Assembly (NCBI GenBank): GCA_023369685.1
Contig: SACZ01000003.1
Location: forward strand, 124,001-188,000
Reading direction: 5' to 3'
Length of the DNA stretch: 64,000 nt
From: Prolixibacteraceae bacterium JC049
GTDB lineage: Bacteria; Bacteroidota; Bacteroidia; Bacteroidales; Prolixibacteraceae
The notes under the pieces are model-generated. The model made no database searches, was not told the origin of the DNA, and worked only from the letters and a program-made list of their open reading frames with translations. Shown here in pieces: positions 43,930 through 53,019 of this stretch. The translations under genes and the position numbers were made by a program. The first letter of the stretch is position 1. Each line of letters opens with the position of its first letter.

Positions 43930-46900
43930 ATGAATATTACAAGAATATCAATAAAAAGACCGACACTGGTAGTTGTGGTGTTTGCCATCCTGACTTTTGC
44001 AGGTCTATTTAGCTTTACTCAACTAAACTACGAGCTGGTACCAAAGCTGAAGGTGCCTGTAGTATCTGTAGTTTCTATATATCCTGGGGCTTCGCCATCT
44101 GAGGTGGAGAACTCGGTGACCAAAAAGATAGAAGATGCAGTAGCATCGATGGAAAATATAAAGAAGATTACATCCCAGTCGTTGGAGAGTATATCTATTG
44201 TAACTGTAGAACTCGTGTACGGAACTGAAGCGGATTTATCGTTACAGGATGCGCAACGAAAGGTAGATGGAATTATCAAAGACTTGCCCGACGATTGCGA
44301 GAAACCATCGTTAAGTAAGTTCGATGTGAACGACTTCCCAATTATGAATATTGGGGTGACATCGAATTTGTCCGAGGCAGATCTGTACGACTTGGTGGAC
44401 AATCGAATTAAACCTCGATTGAATCAGGTGAAAGGAATGGCAAGGGTAAAAATGCTTGGTGGAACCGAGCGTGCCATTCGAATCAATGTGGATGCGAAAA
44501 AATTAGAAGCATATCACTTATCAATAATGCAGGTAAATCAAGCTGTTCAGCGTGCCAACTTAGAATTTCCAACGGGAAAGGTTAAGAGTATCGAAGGGCA
44601 GACACTTATTCGCTTAGCAGGTAAATTTGTTAATGTAGCAGAAATTAAGGAGCTGGTTATTAAGAAAGAAAAAGACGGAGCTCCTATAAAGATAAAAGAC
44701 GTTGCAGAGGTAATTGATGACTTAGAAGATACCGATGTGTTGGTAAGAGCCGATGGTAAGAGCTCGGTGGGTGTATTGTTGTTAAAGCAATCCGATGCCA
44801 ATGCGGTAGACTTAAGTGCCGATGTACGCGAAATGTTAAATGAACTTGAAACTCAATATAAAACTTCAGATCTAAAGTTTAAGATCGCTAGTGATAGCTC
44901 CATTTTTACAATGGAAGCGGCCGACAGTGTGATTCATGATTTGATGATAGCAGTAATCCTTGTAGCCTTTGTGATGTTATTCTTCCTTCACAGTATCCGA
45001 AATTCTGTTATCGTTCTTTTTGCTATTCCAACATCCATTGTCGCTACGTTTATCGTTATGTATTTAGCTGGTTTTTCATTAAATATGATGACCCTGTTGG
45101 CTTTATCGCTAGTTGTAGGAATTTTGGTGGACGATGCCATTGTGGTAATCGAGAATATCCACCGACATCTGGAAATGGGAAAAAGTCCGGTGCAAGCATC
45201 ATATGATGCCATTAAGGAAATTGGACTAACAGTAGCTTCTATTACATTAGTAATTGTAGTGGTATTTGTTCCTATTGCAATGACTACCGGATTGGTGTCC
45301 GATTTATTACGCCACTTCTCCGTTACGGTAGCAGTTGCTACTCTTATTAGTTTGTTTGTATCATTTACACTAGTTCCTCTGCTTTCTTCTCGTTACGGAA
45401 AGTTAGAGCATATTAATCCGAAAAGTTTTATTGGTCGATTTATCAATGGTTTCGAGCGAATTATCGATAGCATGGCCAATGGTATTTTAGGAATTTTAAG
45501 ATGGTCATTCTCTCACAAAACAGTAACCCTTTTGGTAGTATTGGCCATGTTCATGGCATCTATTTGGATTGCAGGAGCAGGATTTATTGGTAGTGAGTTT
45601 ATGTCGCCAGGTGATCGTGGAGAATTTGTTATTGAATTAGAATTGCCTAAAGATGCATCAGTAGAGCAGTCGAACTTTGCCATGCGTGAAGCAGAAAAGT
45701 ATATCAAAACAATTCCAGAGTTAGAAGGAACTTTCGTTGTGATAGGATCGACATTTGCAGCCCAAGAGGGGCAAACAACTGCTTATAAGGCTGAGATCCA
45801 GGTGAAACTTTGTTCGGTTGATGAACGCGAGCGTGCAACCAACTTAATTGCTCAAAAGACTAAAATTGCTTTAGAGGAACGTTTGGTTGGAATAAAAGCT
45901 AAAGTAAAAACCACCAATATTGCAGGTGGTGTTGAGGATGCTCCCATTAAAGTGATTCTTCAAGGGCCAGAACTGAATGAGATTTTGAAATATGCCGAAG
46001 AGATTAAAGGTAAACTAGAAAATATAGACGGAGCTTCAGGGGTACACTTATCGGTAGAAAGTGGTAATCCAGAGATTCGTGTCGAGGTGAATCGCGAGAA
46101 AATGGCCAATCTTGGTCTTGATATCGCTACTGTTGGAGCAACTTTGCAAACAGCCTTCAATGGAAATGACGATAGTAAATTTCGTGATGGCTCAGAAGAG
46201 TACGATATCATCGTAAAACTGGATCAGTTCGATCGTAGAAATAGAGAGGATATTGGAAACATTACGATTCCGAATAATGACGGAGACCTAATTCGTTTAA
46301 AGCAGTTTGCTGATATTGTTTTGGCTTCTGGTCCAGCTCAGTTGGATCGATTTAACAGAATGCCTTCGGTAACTGTAAAATCACAAGCAGTAGGAGTACC
46401 AACAGGTACAATCGGGGAACATTTGAAAGCTGAAATAGCCCAAATGGATATGCCTTCAGAGATTTCGGTGAACTACGCTGGAGACCTGGAGATGCAAGGA
46501 GATGCATTTGCCACTTTATTGTTTGCATTTGCGGTCTCAATCTTCATTGTGTATCTGATTATGGTAGCTCTTTACGATTCATATGTATATCCTTTTGTGG
46601 TGATGTTCTCTATTCCATTGGCAATTATTGGTGCATTGTTGGCACTGGCGATGGCTAAGCAGACATTGAGTATTTTCACTATTCTGGGTATTATCATGTT
46701 AATTGGTTTGGTGGCAAAGAATGCGATTCTTGTTGTCGATTTTACTAACCAATTAAAACGTGAAGGTAAAAAAGTGAAGGAAGCATTGTTAGAAGCTTCA
46801 GAAACGCGTTTCCGCCCAATCTTGATGACAACTTTGGCGATGGTGATTGGTATGATGCCAATTGCATTAGCCGGAGGAGCAGGAGCCGAATGGAAGAATG

Positions 46901-47046
46901 GTTTGGCATGGGCTTTGATAGGTGGCTTGATCAGTTCAATGTTTTTAACATTGGTGGTAGTACCTGTTATCTATTACATGTTCGATAAAGTAATGGAACG
47001 ATTTGGATTAATATCAAAAGTTGACCCTGAAATTGAAAACTTATAG
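43930..47046 (+). CDS. RND efflux pump permease (HAE1/AcrB type)
   Basis: 1038-aa proton-driven exporter of the inner membrane. Twelve membrane helices in two halves: the first at about 12-32 and a block at 335-540, with the second half's block at 860-1025. Two large periplasmic loops lie between them. The proton-relay Asp pair is in VGILVDDAIVVIENI (about 400-401) and the matching Lys in GLVAKNAILVVDF (about 935). The porter domain opens with YPGASPSEVENSVTKKIEDA. Length and motifs are complete. Substrates are probably amphiphilic drugs, bile-like compounds or solvents, but this cannot be read directly. It is the third gene of the efflux operon; no local TetR repressor is present. Confidence 0.95.
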   Translation: MNITRISIKRPTLVVVVFAILTFAGLFSFTQLNYELVPKLKVPVVSVVSIYPGASPSEVENSVTKKIEDAVASMENIKKITSQSLESISIVTVELVYGTEADLSLQDAQRKVDGIIKDLPDDCEKPSLSKFDVNDFPIMNIGVTSNLSEADLYDLVDNRIKPRLNQVKGMARVKMLGGTERAIRINVDAKKLEAYHLSIMQVNQAVQRANLEFPTGKVKSIEGQTLIRLAGKFVNVAEIKELVIKKEKDGAPIKIKDVAEVIDDLEDTDVLVRADGKSSVGVLLLKQSDANAVDLSADVREMLNELETQYKTSDLKFKIASDSSIFTMEAADSVIHDLMIAVILVAFVMLFFLHSIRNSVIVLFAIPTSIVATFIVMYLAGFSLNMMTLLALSLVVGILVDDAIVVIENIHRHLEMGKSPVQASYDAIKEIGLTVASITLVIVVVFVPIAMTTGLVSDLLRHFSVTVAVATLISLFVSFTLVPLLSSRYGKLEHINPKSFIGRFINGFERIIDSMANGILGILRWSFSHKTVTLLVVLAMFMASIWIAGAGFIGSEFMSPGDRGEFVIELELPKDASVEQSNFAMREAEKYIKTIPELEGTFVVIGSTFAAQEGQTTAYKAEIQVKLCSVDERERATNLIAQKTKIALEERLVGIKAKVKTTNIAGGVEDAPIKVILQGPELNEILKYAEEIKGKLENIDGASGVHLSVESGNPEIRVEVNREKMANLGLDIATVGATLQTAFNGNDDSKFRDGSEEYDIIVKLDQFDRRNREDIGNITIPNNDGDLIRLKQFADIVLASGPAQLDRFNRMPSVTVKSQAVGVPTGTIGEHLKAEIAQMDMPSEISVNYAGDLEMQGDAFATLLFAFAVSIFIVYLIMVALYDSYVYPFVVMFSIPLAIIGALLALAMAKQTLSIFTILGIIMLIGLVAKNAILVVDFTNQLKREGKKVKEALLEASETRFRPILMTTLAMVIGMMPIALAGGAGAEWKNGLAWALIGGLISSMFLTLVVVPVIYYMFDKVMERFGLISKVDPEIENL

Positions 47047-47097
47047 TGTGTTGAAGAGTTCGTAGATACATAGAGTTCAACTACAGTTTAGTAGTTT

Positions 47098-47169
47098 GTG
47101 TGCGAGGAGATGAATTCATTTAGTAAAATGGGGAAAAGTATTTGATAGAGTGGTTTCTCTCCCGCACAC
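47098..47169 (+). repeat. Inverted repeat downstream of the RND pump
   Basis: GTGTGCG (47098-47104) pairs with CGCACAC (47163-47169), extended by GGAGA/TCTCT on the inner side with one slip. The loop is 50-58 bases. Like the element at 43847, it carries a GTGTG arm and is followed shortly by CACGAATTGAAA (47188). Confidence 0.5.
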
Positions 47170-47269
47170 TTTAAGTGACTCAAGGCACACGAATTGAAAT
47201 GTAGTAGATATAGTTTTGACTTGAATTTATAGGAAAGAACGATAAAATATACAGAAAAGAACGAAACAT

Positions 47270-47476
47270 ATGGAAAAGCAAAACGTTGTTTTTAGAGAGA
47301 AGGTTGATAGGAATATATTATTTGAGTTAGGTCTGGAGAAGCTTAAAAACAGCTCAAAAGAGAATAAGAATATGCTACAATACCACATCTATCACTTAAA
47401 AGTGAGTGATGAGTATGTGATAAAGGGGAAACGAGAGGTAGAAGAGTTGGTCGAGTGCCTTGATAGCTATATTTAG
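47270..47476 (+). CDS. Small hypothetical protein (68 aa)
   Basis: An ATG-started frame with codon use and composition like real genes: charged, with Lys/Glu-rich helices (EKVDRNILFELGLEKLKN, REVEELVECLDSYI), no signal peptide and no membrane helix. I know no family for it. It lies alone between the RND pump and the DUF5686 gene in a region otherwise non-coding. The reading frame is plausible but unproven; it could be a regulator or modulator of the pump operon, or a chance ORF. Confidence 0.4.
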   Translation: MEKQNVVFREKVDRNILFELGLEKLKNSSKENKNMLQYHIYHLKVSDEYVIKGKREVEELVECLDSYI

Positions 47477-47571
47477 TTTATTGAAAGCAACTATTAATAC
47501 CCCATGCTGTCTTTGTTGGATAGCTATGCTTCTATATTGAAAGAAGCGCAGTGCTAATCAAAGGTATTCAA

Positions 47572-50016
47572 ATGAAACAATGGATTCTGATTTTTATTTT
47601 TTTAGTGTGTGAAGTTACAGGATGGGCTGGAGTAGTTTCGGTTAGCGGAAGAGTGCTCGATGCCGAAACAAAAGAGCCTATCCCATATGCTAATGTGGTT
47701 TTCAAAAATACAACCATCGGTGTCATGTCCGATGCCAATGGGTTTTATAAGCTTTCTACCGAGAAAAAAGTAGAGACGCTAGTTGTTTCTGCTATTGGTT
47801 ACATAAAAGCAGAGGTAGATGTAAATGGAGCTGCACCAAAAAGAGTAGATGTACTTCTGAGAAAGGATATTTACGAAATAAATGAAGTAGTTATTTTACC
47901 GACTGAAAATCCTGCGCATCCTATTTTGCGCAATGTCATTAAGAATAAAAAGAAGAATAGCCCCAAAGAGTTGGATGATTGGAAGTGTGAGATCTACAAT
48001 AAGATCCAAGTTGATTTAAAAAACATTAAACGTCCCAAAAAGAATTCCAAATTATTTAAGCAATTCGATTTTGTGTTTGACCACATCGATACGTTGGCCG
48101 ATAATGGAAAAACGTATTTGCCTGCATTTATCTCCGAAACACAATCCGACTTCTATCACTTTCGAAATAAAGAAGATCATGAAATAATAAAGGCTAACAA
48201 AGCATCAGGCTTTAGCACAGATATTATTTCTCAGTTCTCTGGTCAGTTTTATCAAGATTTTAATGTATACGATAACTTCATTTTCTTGTCAGATGTGGGG
48301 CTTATTTCTCCTGCTAATGATCAAGGATTACAGCATTATCGATATTACCTGACTGATAGTGTTAAAACAGATTCGGAGAAAAGGTATAAGTTGACTTTTA
48401 AGCCGAAACGAAAAGTCGATCCGGCTTTTACTGGTCATATGTGGGTAGCCGACTCTTCATTTGCAATTGTAAGTGCCGAAATGAAGATGGACAGAAAGGT
48501 GAATGTAAACTTTGTGCGAGACTTTGCCCTGGGAAACTGGTTTAAGCAGCAGAATGGGAAGTGGGTTCCTCAAAAACAATATGTTTTTATCGATTTAAAT
48601 ATAAATCAAGGCAAGAAGGATAAGTTGATTGGTATGTTGGGGCGTAAAACGACTATTTATGGGCAATTTGAATTTAATCCGGTTGCTCCAGATGTAGAGA
48701 AGATGAAAACGCCCACACGAATTGATCCCAGCGCCTTAAAGAAATCAGATCGTGATTGGGCCGATATACGACCAGAGCCGTTATCTATTCAGGAGTCGGC
48801 AATATATACAATGGTCGATTCTATACAAAATGTTCCCGTTTTTAGAACAATTGCTGATTATGCCCAGATGTTTGTGTTGGGCTATAAGGAGATGGGCAAT
48901 GTAGAGTTGGGACCATATTATTACATGTATAGCCACAATGAAGTTGAAGGTAGCAGAATTCGCTTAGGTGCAAGAACATTAAAGAGTTTTCATGAAAATA
49001 TCCGTTTAAGTGGTTTCATGGCTTATGGTTTCGATGATACAAGAATAAAATATGGCGGAGGTGTCGAGTATTTTTTCAATAAAAACCCTCTGGAAAAATT
49101 AGAGGTGAAGTATTCGCACGATTATGAAATTCTGGGACAAAGTAGAAATGCATTTTCATCAAGTAATATTTTGTCAACAATTTTAAGCCGAAATCCTAAT
49201 TCGAGTTTGTTGATGCAGAATAAATTCGATATGGAATACCAGAAGGAATGGTTTGCAGGCTTATCTAATGGATTACGACTGCGTGTTCAAAAATTGTTTT
49301 CTGCTCCATATGTTCCTTTTACCAATGATGCAGGCTTGGAAGAGAGTGCTGTGAGAACAACTGAATTACGTTTTAGAACTCGTTTGGCACTGGGAGAAAG
49401 AGTACTTATCGGTGATTTCGATCGTTACAGTTATGGCAGTGAGAAGCCAATTGTTACTTTAGATGCTACATGGGGAATAAATAACTTATTCAACAGCGAT
49501 TATGGATTCTTCAAATTAGACTTAGATGTGTTTGATCGCTGGTACTTAAATCCGGTTGGATATTGGGATGTTTACCTGATGGCTGGAAAAATATGGGGAG
49601 ATGTCCCATTTCCATTATTAAAATTACACGAAGCCAATGAGACTTATGTGTTTGATGTATGGGCATCGAGTTTGATGAACTACTATGAATTTGTAAGCGA
49701 CCAGTATGCCAGTTTATATGTTGAACACCATATGCAAGGGTATTTATTCAATCGAGTTCCTCTGCTAAGAAAGTTGAAGTGGAGAGAAGTGGTTGGTTTT
49801 AGAACGGTATGGGGTGACTTAGATAAATCGAAGCATAAACAACTAGTATTTCCGGATCAAATGTCGGGCTTAAGTAGAAAGCCTTATATGGAAGTATCTG
49901 TAGGAATTGAAAATATATTTAAAGTACTTCGAATAGACGCTGTTAAACGTTTGAATTATCATCATGATAACGCCGATAAATATGGTTTTAGGGCATCGGT
50001 GCAATTCAAATTCTAA
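47572..50016 (+). CDS. DUF5686 outer-membrane barrel with carboxypeptidase-regulatory-like domain
   Basis: An 814-aa outer-membrane protein. The signal peptide MKQWILIFIFLVCEVTGWAG is followed by a CarboxypepD_reg-like beta-sandwich (about 24-105: SVSGRVLDAETKEPIPYANV, SDANGFYKL), the front domain also seen in TonB-dependent transporters. The DUF5686 region runs to the end (about 115-814) with alternating aromatic-rich strands and a terminal Phe (FRASVQFKF), as expected for a beta-barrel inserted by BamA. There is no plug domain, so it is not a TonB receptor. The frame extends seven codons upstream to a GTG; the ATG at 47572 leads into the signal peptide. The substrate and role are unknown. 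Confidence 0.9.
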   Translation: MKQWILIFIFLVCEVTGWAGVVSVSGRVLDAETKEPIPYANVVFKNTTIGVMSDANGFYKLSTEKKVETLVVSAIGYIKAEVDVNGAAPKRVDVLLRKDIYEINEVVILPTENPAHPILRNVIKNKKKNSPKELDDWKCEIYNKIQVDLKNIKRPKKNSKLFKQFDFVFDHIDTLADNGKTYLPAFISETQSDFYHFRNKEDHEIIKANKASGFSTDIISQFSGQFYQDFNVYDNFIFLSDVGLISPANDQGLQHYRYYLTDSVKTDSEKRYKLTFKPKRKVDPAFTGHMWVADSSFAIVSAEMKMDRKVNVNFVRDFALGNWFKQQNGKWVPQKQYVFIDLNINQGKKDKLIGMLGRKTTIYGQFEFNPVAPDVEKMKTPTRIDPSALKKSDRDWADIRPEPLSIQESAIYTMVDSIQNVPVFRTIADYAQMFVLGYKEMGNVELGPYYYMYSHNEVEGSRIRLGARTLKSFHENIRLSGFMAYGFDDTRIKYGGGVEYFFNKNPLEKLEVKYSHDYEILGQSRNAFSSSNILSTILSRNPNSSLLMQNKFDMEYQKEWFAGLSNGLRLRVQKLFSAPYVPFTNDAGLEESAVRTTELRFRTRLALGERVLIGDFDRYSYGSEKPIVTLDATWGINNLFNSDYGFFKLDLDVFDRWYLNPVGYWDVYLMAGKIWGDVPFPLLKLHEANETYVFDVWASSLMNYYEFVSDQYASLYVEHHMQGYLFNRVPLLRKLKWREVVGFRTVWGDLDKSKHKQLVFPDQMSGLSRKPYMEVSVGIENIFKVLRIDAVKRLNYHHDNADKYGFRASVQFKF

Positions 50017-50034
50017 ATAGAATAATTCGAAAAT

Positions 50035-51258
50035 ATGATTAACAAGTTGATGGGGTATCAAGTAGATTATATACATTTGCTACCAGATATGGAAGCACTT
50101 TTATACATCGTTTTATCTCAATCAATATTTGCAGGCCTCATGATTTGGTCGCTAAAACGCAAGCATCTAGCGAATTGGATTCTTGTGGCTTGGCTGTTGA
50201 CCATTGGCTTTGCAATGATTTTAGATTTAATAAAACTGAATGATCCGGCATTAAGAGATTCAGCTGTAGGAGTAGCCATATTCTTTACTTTTGGTCCTTT
50301 CTTGTTGCTCTATTCTGAAGCTGCCATGCAGAAAGAACCACGTTTCAGGCCTAAAATGCTTTTGCACTTTATTCCTTACACATTTTTCCTGGTTCTGTTT
50401 TCTTTTTATCGTTTAGAACCAGTATTTGCCAATAAAGATCTTTTTGCACCTGGTGATTACTTTTTTGTTCGAGTACTTTTTACTGTTGCAGCATTGATTT
50501 CCATTGTTGCTTATGTATTGGTAGTATTGATTCGGCTGAAAAAGCATAATCAGAATCTAAGAAATGAGTACTCTTATATTTCGGATTTTGTGACTTTGGG
50601 GTGGCTGAAGTTGTTGGCATTTTGGTTTAGTTTAAGTTATGGTATTATAATATTTTTCGGGGCAGTTCCATTCTTTCATGAAGATCTGACTTCCTATATC
50701 TTTATAATAATGAATATGGTGTTTGCTTATTTAGTAAGCTTTTTAGGTTTTAGGCAACCCATTATTTTCGACCCTAATAGAAGCGTAATTGTAAATAGAT
50801 ACTTAAAAGAACGCTTTAATTTTGAAGAGGAGGTTCGAGAGCAAGAAGAGAAGATAGAAGAAAAATCTGCTGCTTCTAAATATGAAAAATCGGGTTTGCG
50901 TGATGATATGGCTAGTGAATACCTCGATAAGATTCTGAACTTCATGCAAATAAAAAAACCATTTCTACAAGGAGACTTAACACTTCAGGAAATGGCAGAT
51001 CAGTTAGAGATATCAAAGCATCACTTAACGCAAGTAATTAATGAACGGTTACATAAAAACTTCTATCAGTTTATTAACGAATACCGAATTGAAGAGGTAA
51101 AGCGCAGAATGATACTACCTGAAAACGACAATATAACTATTTTGGGAATTGCTTACGATTGCGGATTTAATTCTAAATCGGCCTTTAATAAGATCTTCAA
51201 ACAAGTTGTTGGGACAACTCCTTCGCAATACAAAAAATCATTAACCGACAACGAATAA
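50035..51258 (+). CDS. Membrane-bound AraC-family transcription regulator
   Basis: A 407-aa one-component regulator. Seven or so hydrophobic helices fill residues about 15-245 (LYIVLSQSIFAGLMIWSL, FGPFLLLYSEAAM, FIPYTFFLVLFSF), a 7TM-like sensor block common in Bacteroidota. A charged linker (EEEVREQEEKIEEK) connects it to an AraC/XylS double helix-turn-helix (about 305-402: LTLQEMADQLEISKHHLTQVI, ITILGIAYDCGFNSKSAFNKIFK, TPSQYKKSL). It starts 18 bases after the DUF5686 gene and may be cotranscribed with it. Targets are unknown; candidates are that gene or the efflux operon just upstream. Confidence 0.92.
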   Translation: MINKLMGYQVDYIHLLPDMEALLYIVLSQSIFAGLMIWSLKRKHLANWILVAWLLTIGFAMILDLIKLNDPALRDSAVGVAIFFTFGPFLLLYSEAAMQKEPRFRPKMLLHFIPYTFFLVLFSFYRLEPVFANKDLFAPGDYFFVRVLFTVAALISIVAYVLVVLIRLKKHNQNLRNEYSYISDFVTLGWLKLLAFWFSLSYGIIIFFGAVPFFHEDLTSYIFIIMNMVFAYLVSFLGFRQPIIFDPNRSVIVNRYLKERFNFEEEVREQEEKIEEKSAASKYEKSGLRDDMASEYLDKILNFMQIKKPFLQGDLTLQEMADQLEISKHHLTQVINERLHKNFYQFINEYRIEEVKRRMILPENDNITILGIAYDCGFNSKSAFNKIFKQVVGTTPSQYKKSLTDNE

Positions 51259-51492
51259 TCGAAATTAAAAACTTGTGTTCAGAGATAGTGGTTTTTATAC
51301 TAACAATTGGATTTTATTTTGCTTTATTTCGTTTAGGAAAACTTTCCTTTTTTGATCAACATGTAAAGTACAGTTGAATAATTCGAATATTTCAGCTTTT
51401 TAGTTCAAAATTCCCTTAAAATGGGAAGTTCTAGTTTGATGTTAAAACAATGACTTTTGTCATGTATTTCAGCTACTCTTTGTCTGTCAGTC

Positions 51493-51513
51493 AATAGCGG
51501 GGGCTATTTTTTT
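51493..51513 (+). terminator. Terminator upstream of the Rnf operon
   Basis: AATAGC / GCTATT with a GGGG loop and seven T. Confidence 0.7.
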
Positions 51514-51594
51514 AACCTTATTTAAAATCGAAATAAATAATTGAAAGATGTTTTAAAAACAGTTTTATTGCTGATAAAGTAATAGAAACATGAA

Positions 51595-51602
51595 TAGTTT
51601 TG
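51595..51602 (+). promoter_or_regulatory. Candidate -7 box of the Rnf operon
   Basis: TAGTTTTG fits TAnnTTTG, 17-24 bases before the GTG of the rseC-like gene. No -33 TTTG at the standard spacing. Confidence 0.3.
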
Positions 51603-51618
51603 CAGAAAATGTAAAGTT

Positions 51619-52056
51619 GTGTCAAAACAAAACAGTTCTTTAAAGAAGATTAAACATAGTGGTATCGTCTCCAGAATCGAAGGAGCAACCATTATTGTTT
51701 CTATTACCAACAAATCGGCATGTGCTTCGTGTCATGCTAATGGTACATGTACTTCGGCAGATAAGCAAGATAAGGAGATAGAAGTACACAACTACGAAGG
51801 ATCAGTAAAAGTTGGCAACCATGTAGAGGTTATTTGTAACCAAGAGATGGGAATTAAAGCATTGTTTTTGGGGTATTTATTACCCTTTTTACTGGTTATG
51901 TTGGTTTTGATAACAGCAACAATTATTACCGATAGAGAAGAAATTGCAGGCATCAGTGCGTTAGCCGTATTGGTGCCTTACTATATAGTGCTTGCTCTAT
52001 TGAAACAAAAGATTAAGAAAAGTTTTACTTTCTCGATTAATCGAGTGCTAGAATAA
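51619..52056 (+). CDS. RseC/SoxR-reducing-system-like protein heading the Rnf operon
   Basis: A 145-aa membrane protein beginning at GTG. The Cys cluster CASCHANGTC (about 32-41) and two membrane helices (about 78-98 and 103-125) fit the RseC/MucC family, which appears at the head of Rnf operons in Bacteroidota. In E. coli RseC works with the Rsx (Rnf) complex in SoxR reduction. The Cys cluster may bind a metal or a cluster (inference). It is the first of seven cotranscribed genes; rnfB follows after 23 bases. Confidence 0.88.
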   Translation: MSKQNSSLKKIKHSGIVSRIEGATIIVSITNKSACASCHANGTCTSADKQDKEIEVHNYEGSVKVGNHVEVICNQEMGIKALFLGYLLPFLLVMLVLITATIITDREEIAGISALAVLVPYYIVLALLKQKIKKSFTFSINRVLE

Positions 52057-52079
52057 AATGTAGTTAAACTTAATATTTT

Positions 52080-53009
52080 ATGAGTGTTACAATTTTATAC
52101 ACCATTGTTACGTTAAGCGCCATCGGCGTTCTGGCTGCCACAATTTTATATTTGACAGCACAGAAATTTAAGGTGTATGAGGATCCTCGGATCGATGATG
52201 TGGATGAAGCTTTACCAGGAGCCAACTGTGGAGGTTGTGGTTATGCTGGTTGTAGAGCTTTTGCCGAAGCATGTGTTTCTAAAAACGAATTGTCTGATCT
52301 TTTTTGCCCTGTAGGCGGAAACGATTGCATGACCGACATTGCAGGAATTCTTGGGCTGGAAGCCATTAAGAAAGACCCGCGTGTTGCTGTGGTTCGTTGT
52401 AATGGAACATGTGAAAATCGACCAAAGACTAACACTTACGACGGAGCGGTATCTTGTGCTATTGCATCTTCACTTTATGGTGGCGATACCAACTGTTCGT
52501 TTGGGTGTTTAGGATGTGGCGATTGTGTTGAAGTGTGCGATTTCGATGCAATCAAGATGGATCCTGAAACCGGATTGCCAGTGGTAATTGATGACAAATG
52601 TGTGGCTTGTGGTGCATGTGTTGATGCTTGTCCACGAGATTTGATCGAACTAAGGCGTAAAATGCCTAAAGATCGTAAAATCTTTGTGGGATGTAGAAAC
52701 ATGGACAAAGGAGCTGCTGCTAAAAAAGCATGTACAGTTGCGTGTATCGGTTGTACCAAATGTGCGAAAGAGTGTCCGTTCGACGCGATCACTATTGAGA
52801 ACAATTTGGCTTTCATCGATTCCGACAAGTGTAAGTTATGTCGTAAGTGTGTTGTAGTATGTCCTACAAACGCTATTCAGGAGTTGAACTTTCCACCAAG
52901 AAAAGTAAAGGCTGAAAAGCCAGCTGCTAAAGTGGAAGCAAAACCTGTGGCTAAGAAAGAGAAGCCAGCTGCGACAAATAATGAAGAATCAACTGAACCT
53001 AAAAACTAG
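52080..53009 (+). CDS. rnfB: Rnf complex subunit B, polyferredoxin
   Basis: The electron entry subunit of the ferredoxin:NAD+ oxidoreductase. 309 aa. A membrane anchor (about 3-27) is followed by a Fe-S domain with [16 protein letters not shown] (4Fe-4S in the Fes/RnfB motif) and four further ferredoxin-type CxxCxxCxxxC sets: [33 protein letters not shown] and [11 protein letters not shown]. The E. coli homologue (192 aa) has only two such sets, so this one is extended. A Lys/Ala/Pro-rich tail ([18 protein letters not shown]) closes the protein. Accepts electrons from reduced ferredoxin. Confidence 0.95.
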   Translation: MSVTILYTIVTLSAIGVLAATILYLTAQKFKVYEDPRIDDVDEALPGANCGGCGYAGCRAFAEACVSKNELSDLFCPVGGNDCMTDIAGILGLEAIKKDPRVAVVRCNGTCENRPKTNTYDGAVSCAIASSLYGGDTNCSFGCLGCGDCVEVCDFDAIKMDPETGLPVVIDDKCVACGACVDACPRDLIELRRKMPKDRKIFVGCRNMDKGAAAKKACTVACIGCTKCAKECPFDAITIENNLAFIDSDKCKLCRKCVVVCPTNAIQELNFPPRKVKAEKPAAKVEAKPVAKKEKPAATNNEESTEPKN

Positions 53010-53014
53010 GAGGT
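53008..53014 (+). promoter_or_regulatory. Strong Shine-Dalgarno sequence of rnfC
   Basis: AGGAGGT, overlapping the rnfB stop and five bases before the GTG of rnfC. Strong anti-16S pairing is unusual in Bacteroidota and fixes the GTG start. Confidence 0.75.
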
Positions 53015-53019
53015 AGATC

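Larger units (their letters stand above)
51259..51618 (+). other. Gene-free stretch between the AraC gene and the Rnf operon
   Basis: 360 bases without a credible gene. It holds a terminator at 51493-51513, unusually far (235 bases) from the AraC stop, and a TAGTTTTG -7 candidate at 51595. The interval from 51259 to the terminator could encode a long 3' UTR or a small RNA, but I see no specific evidence. Confidence 0.5.
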
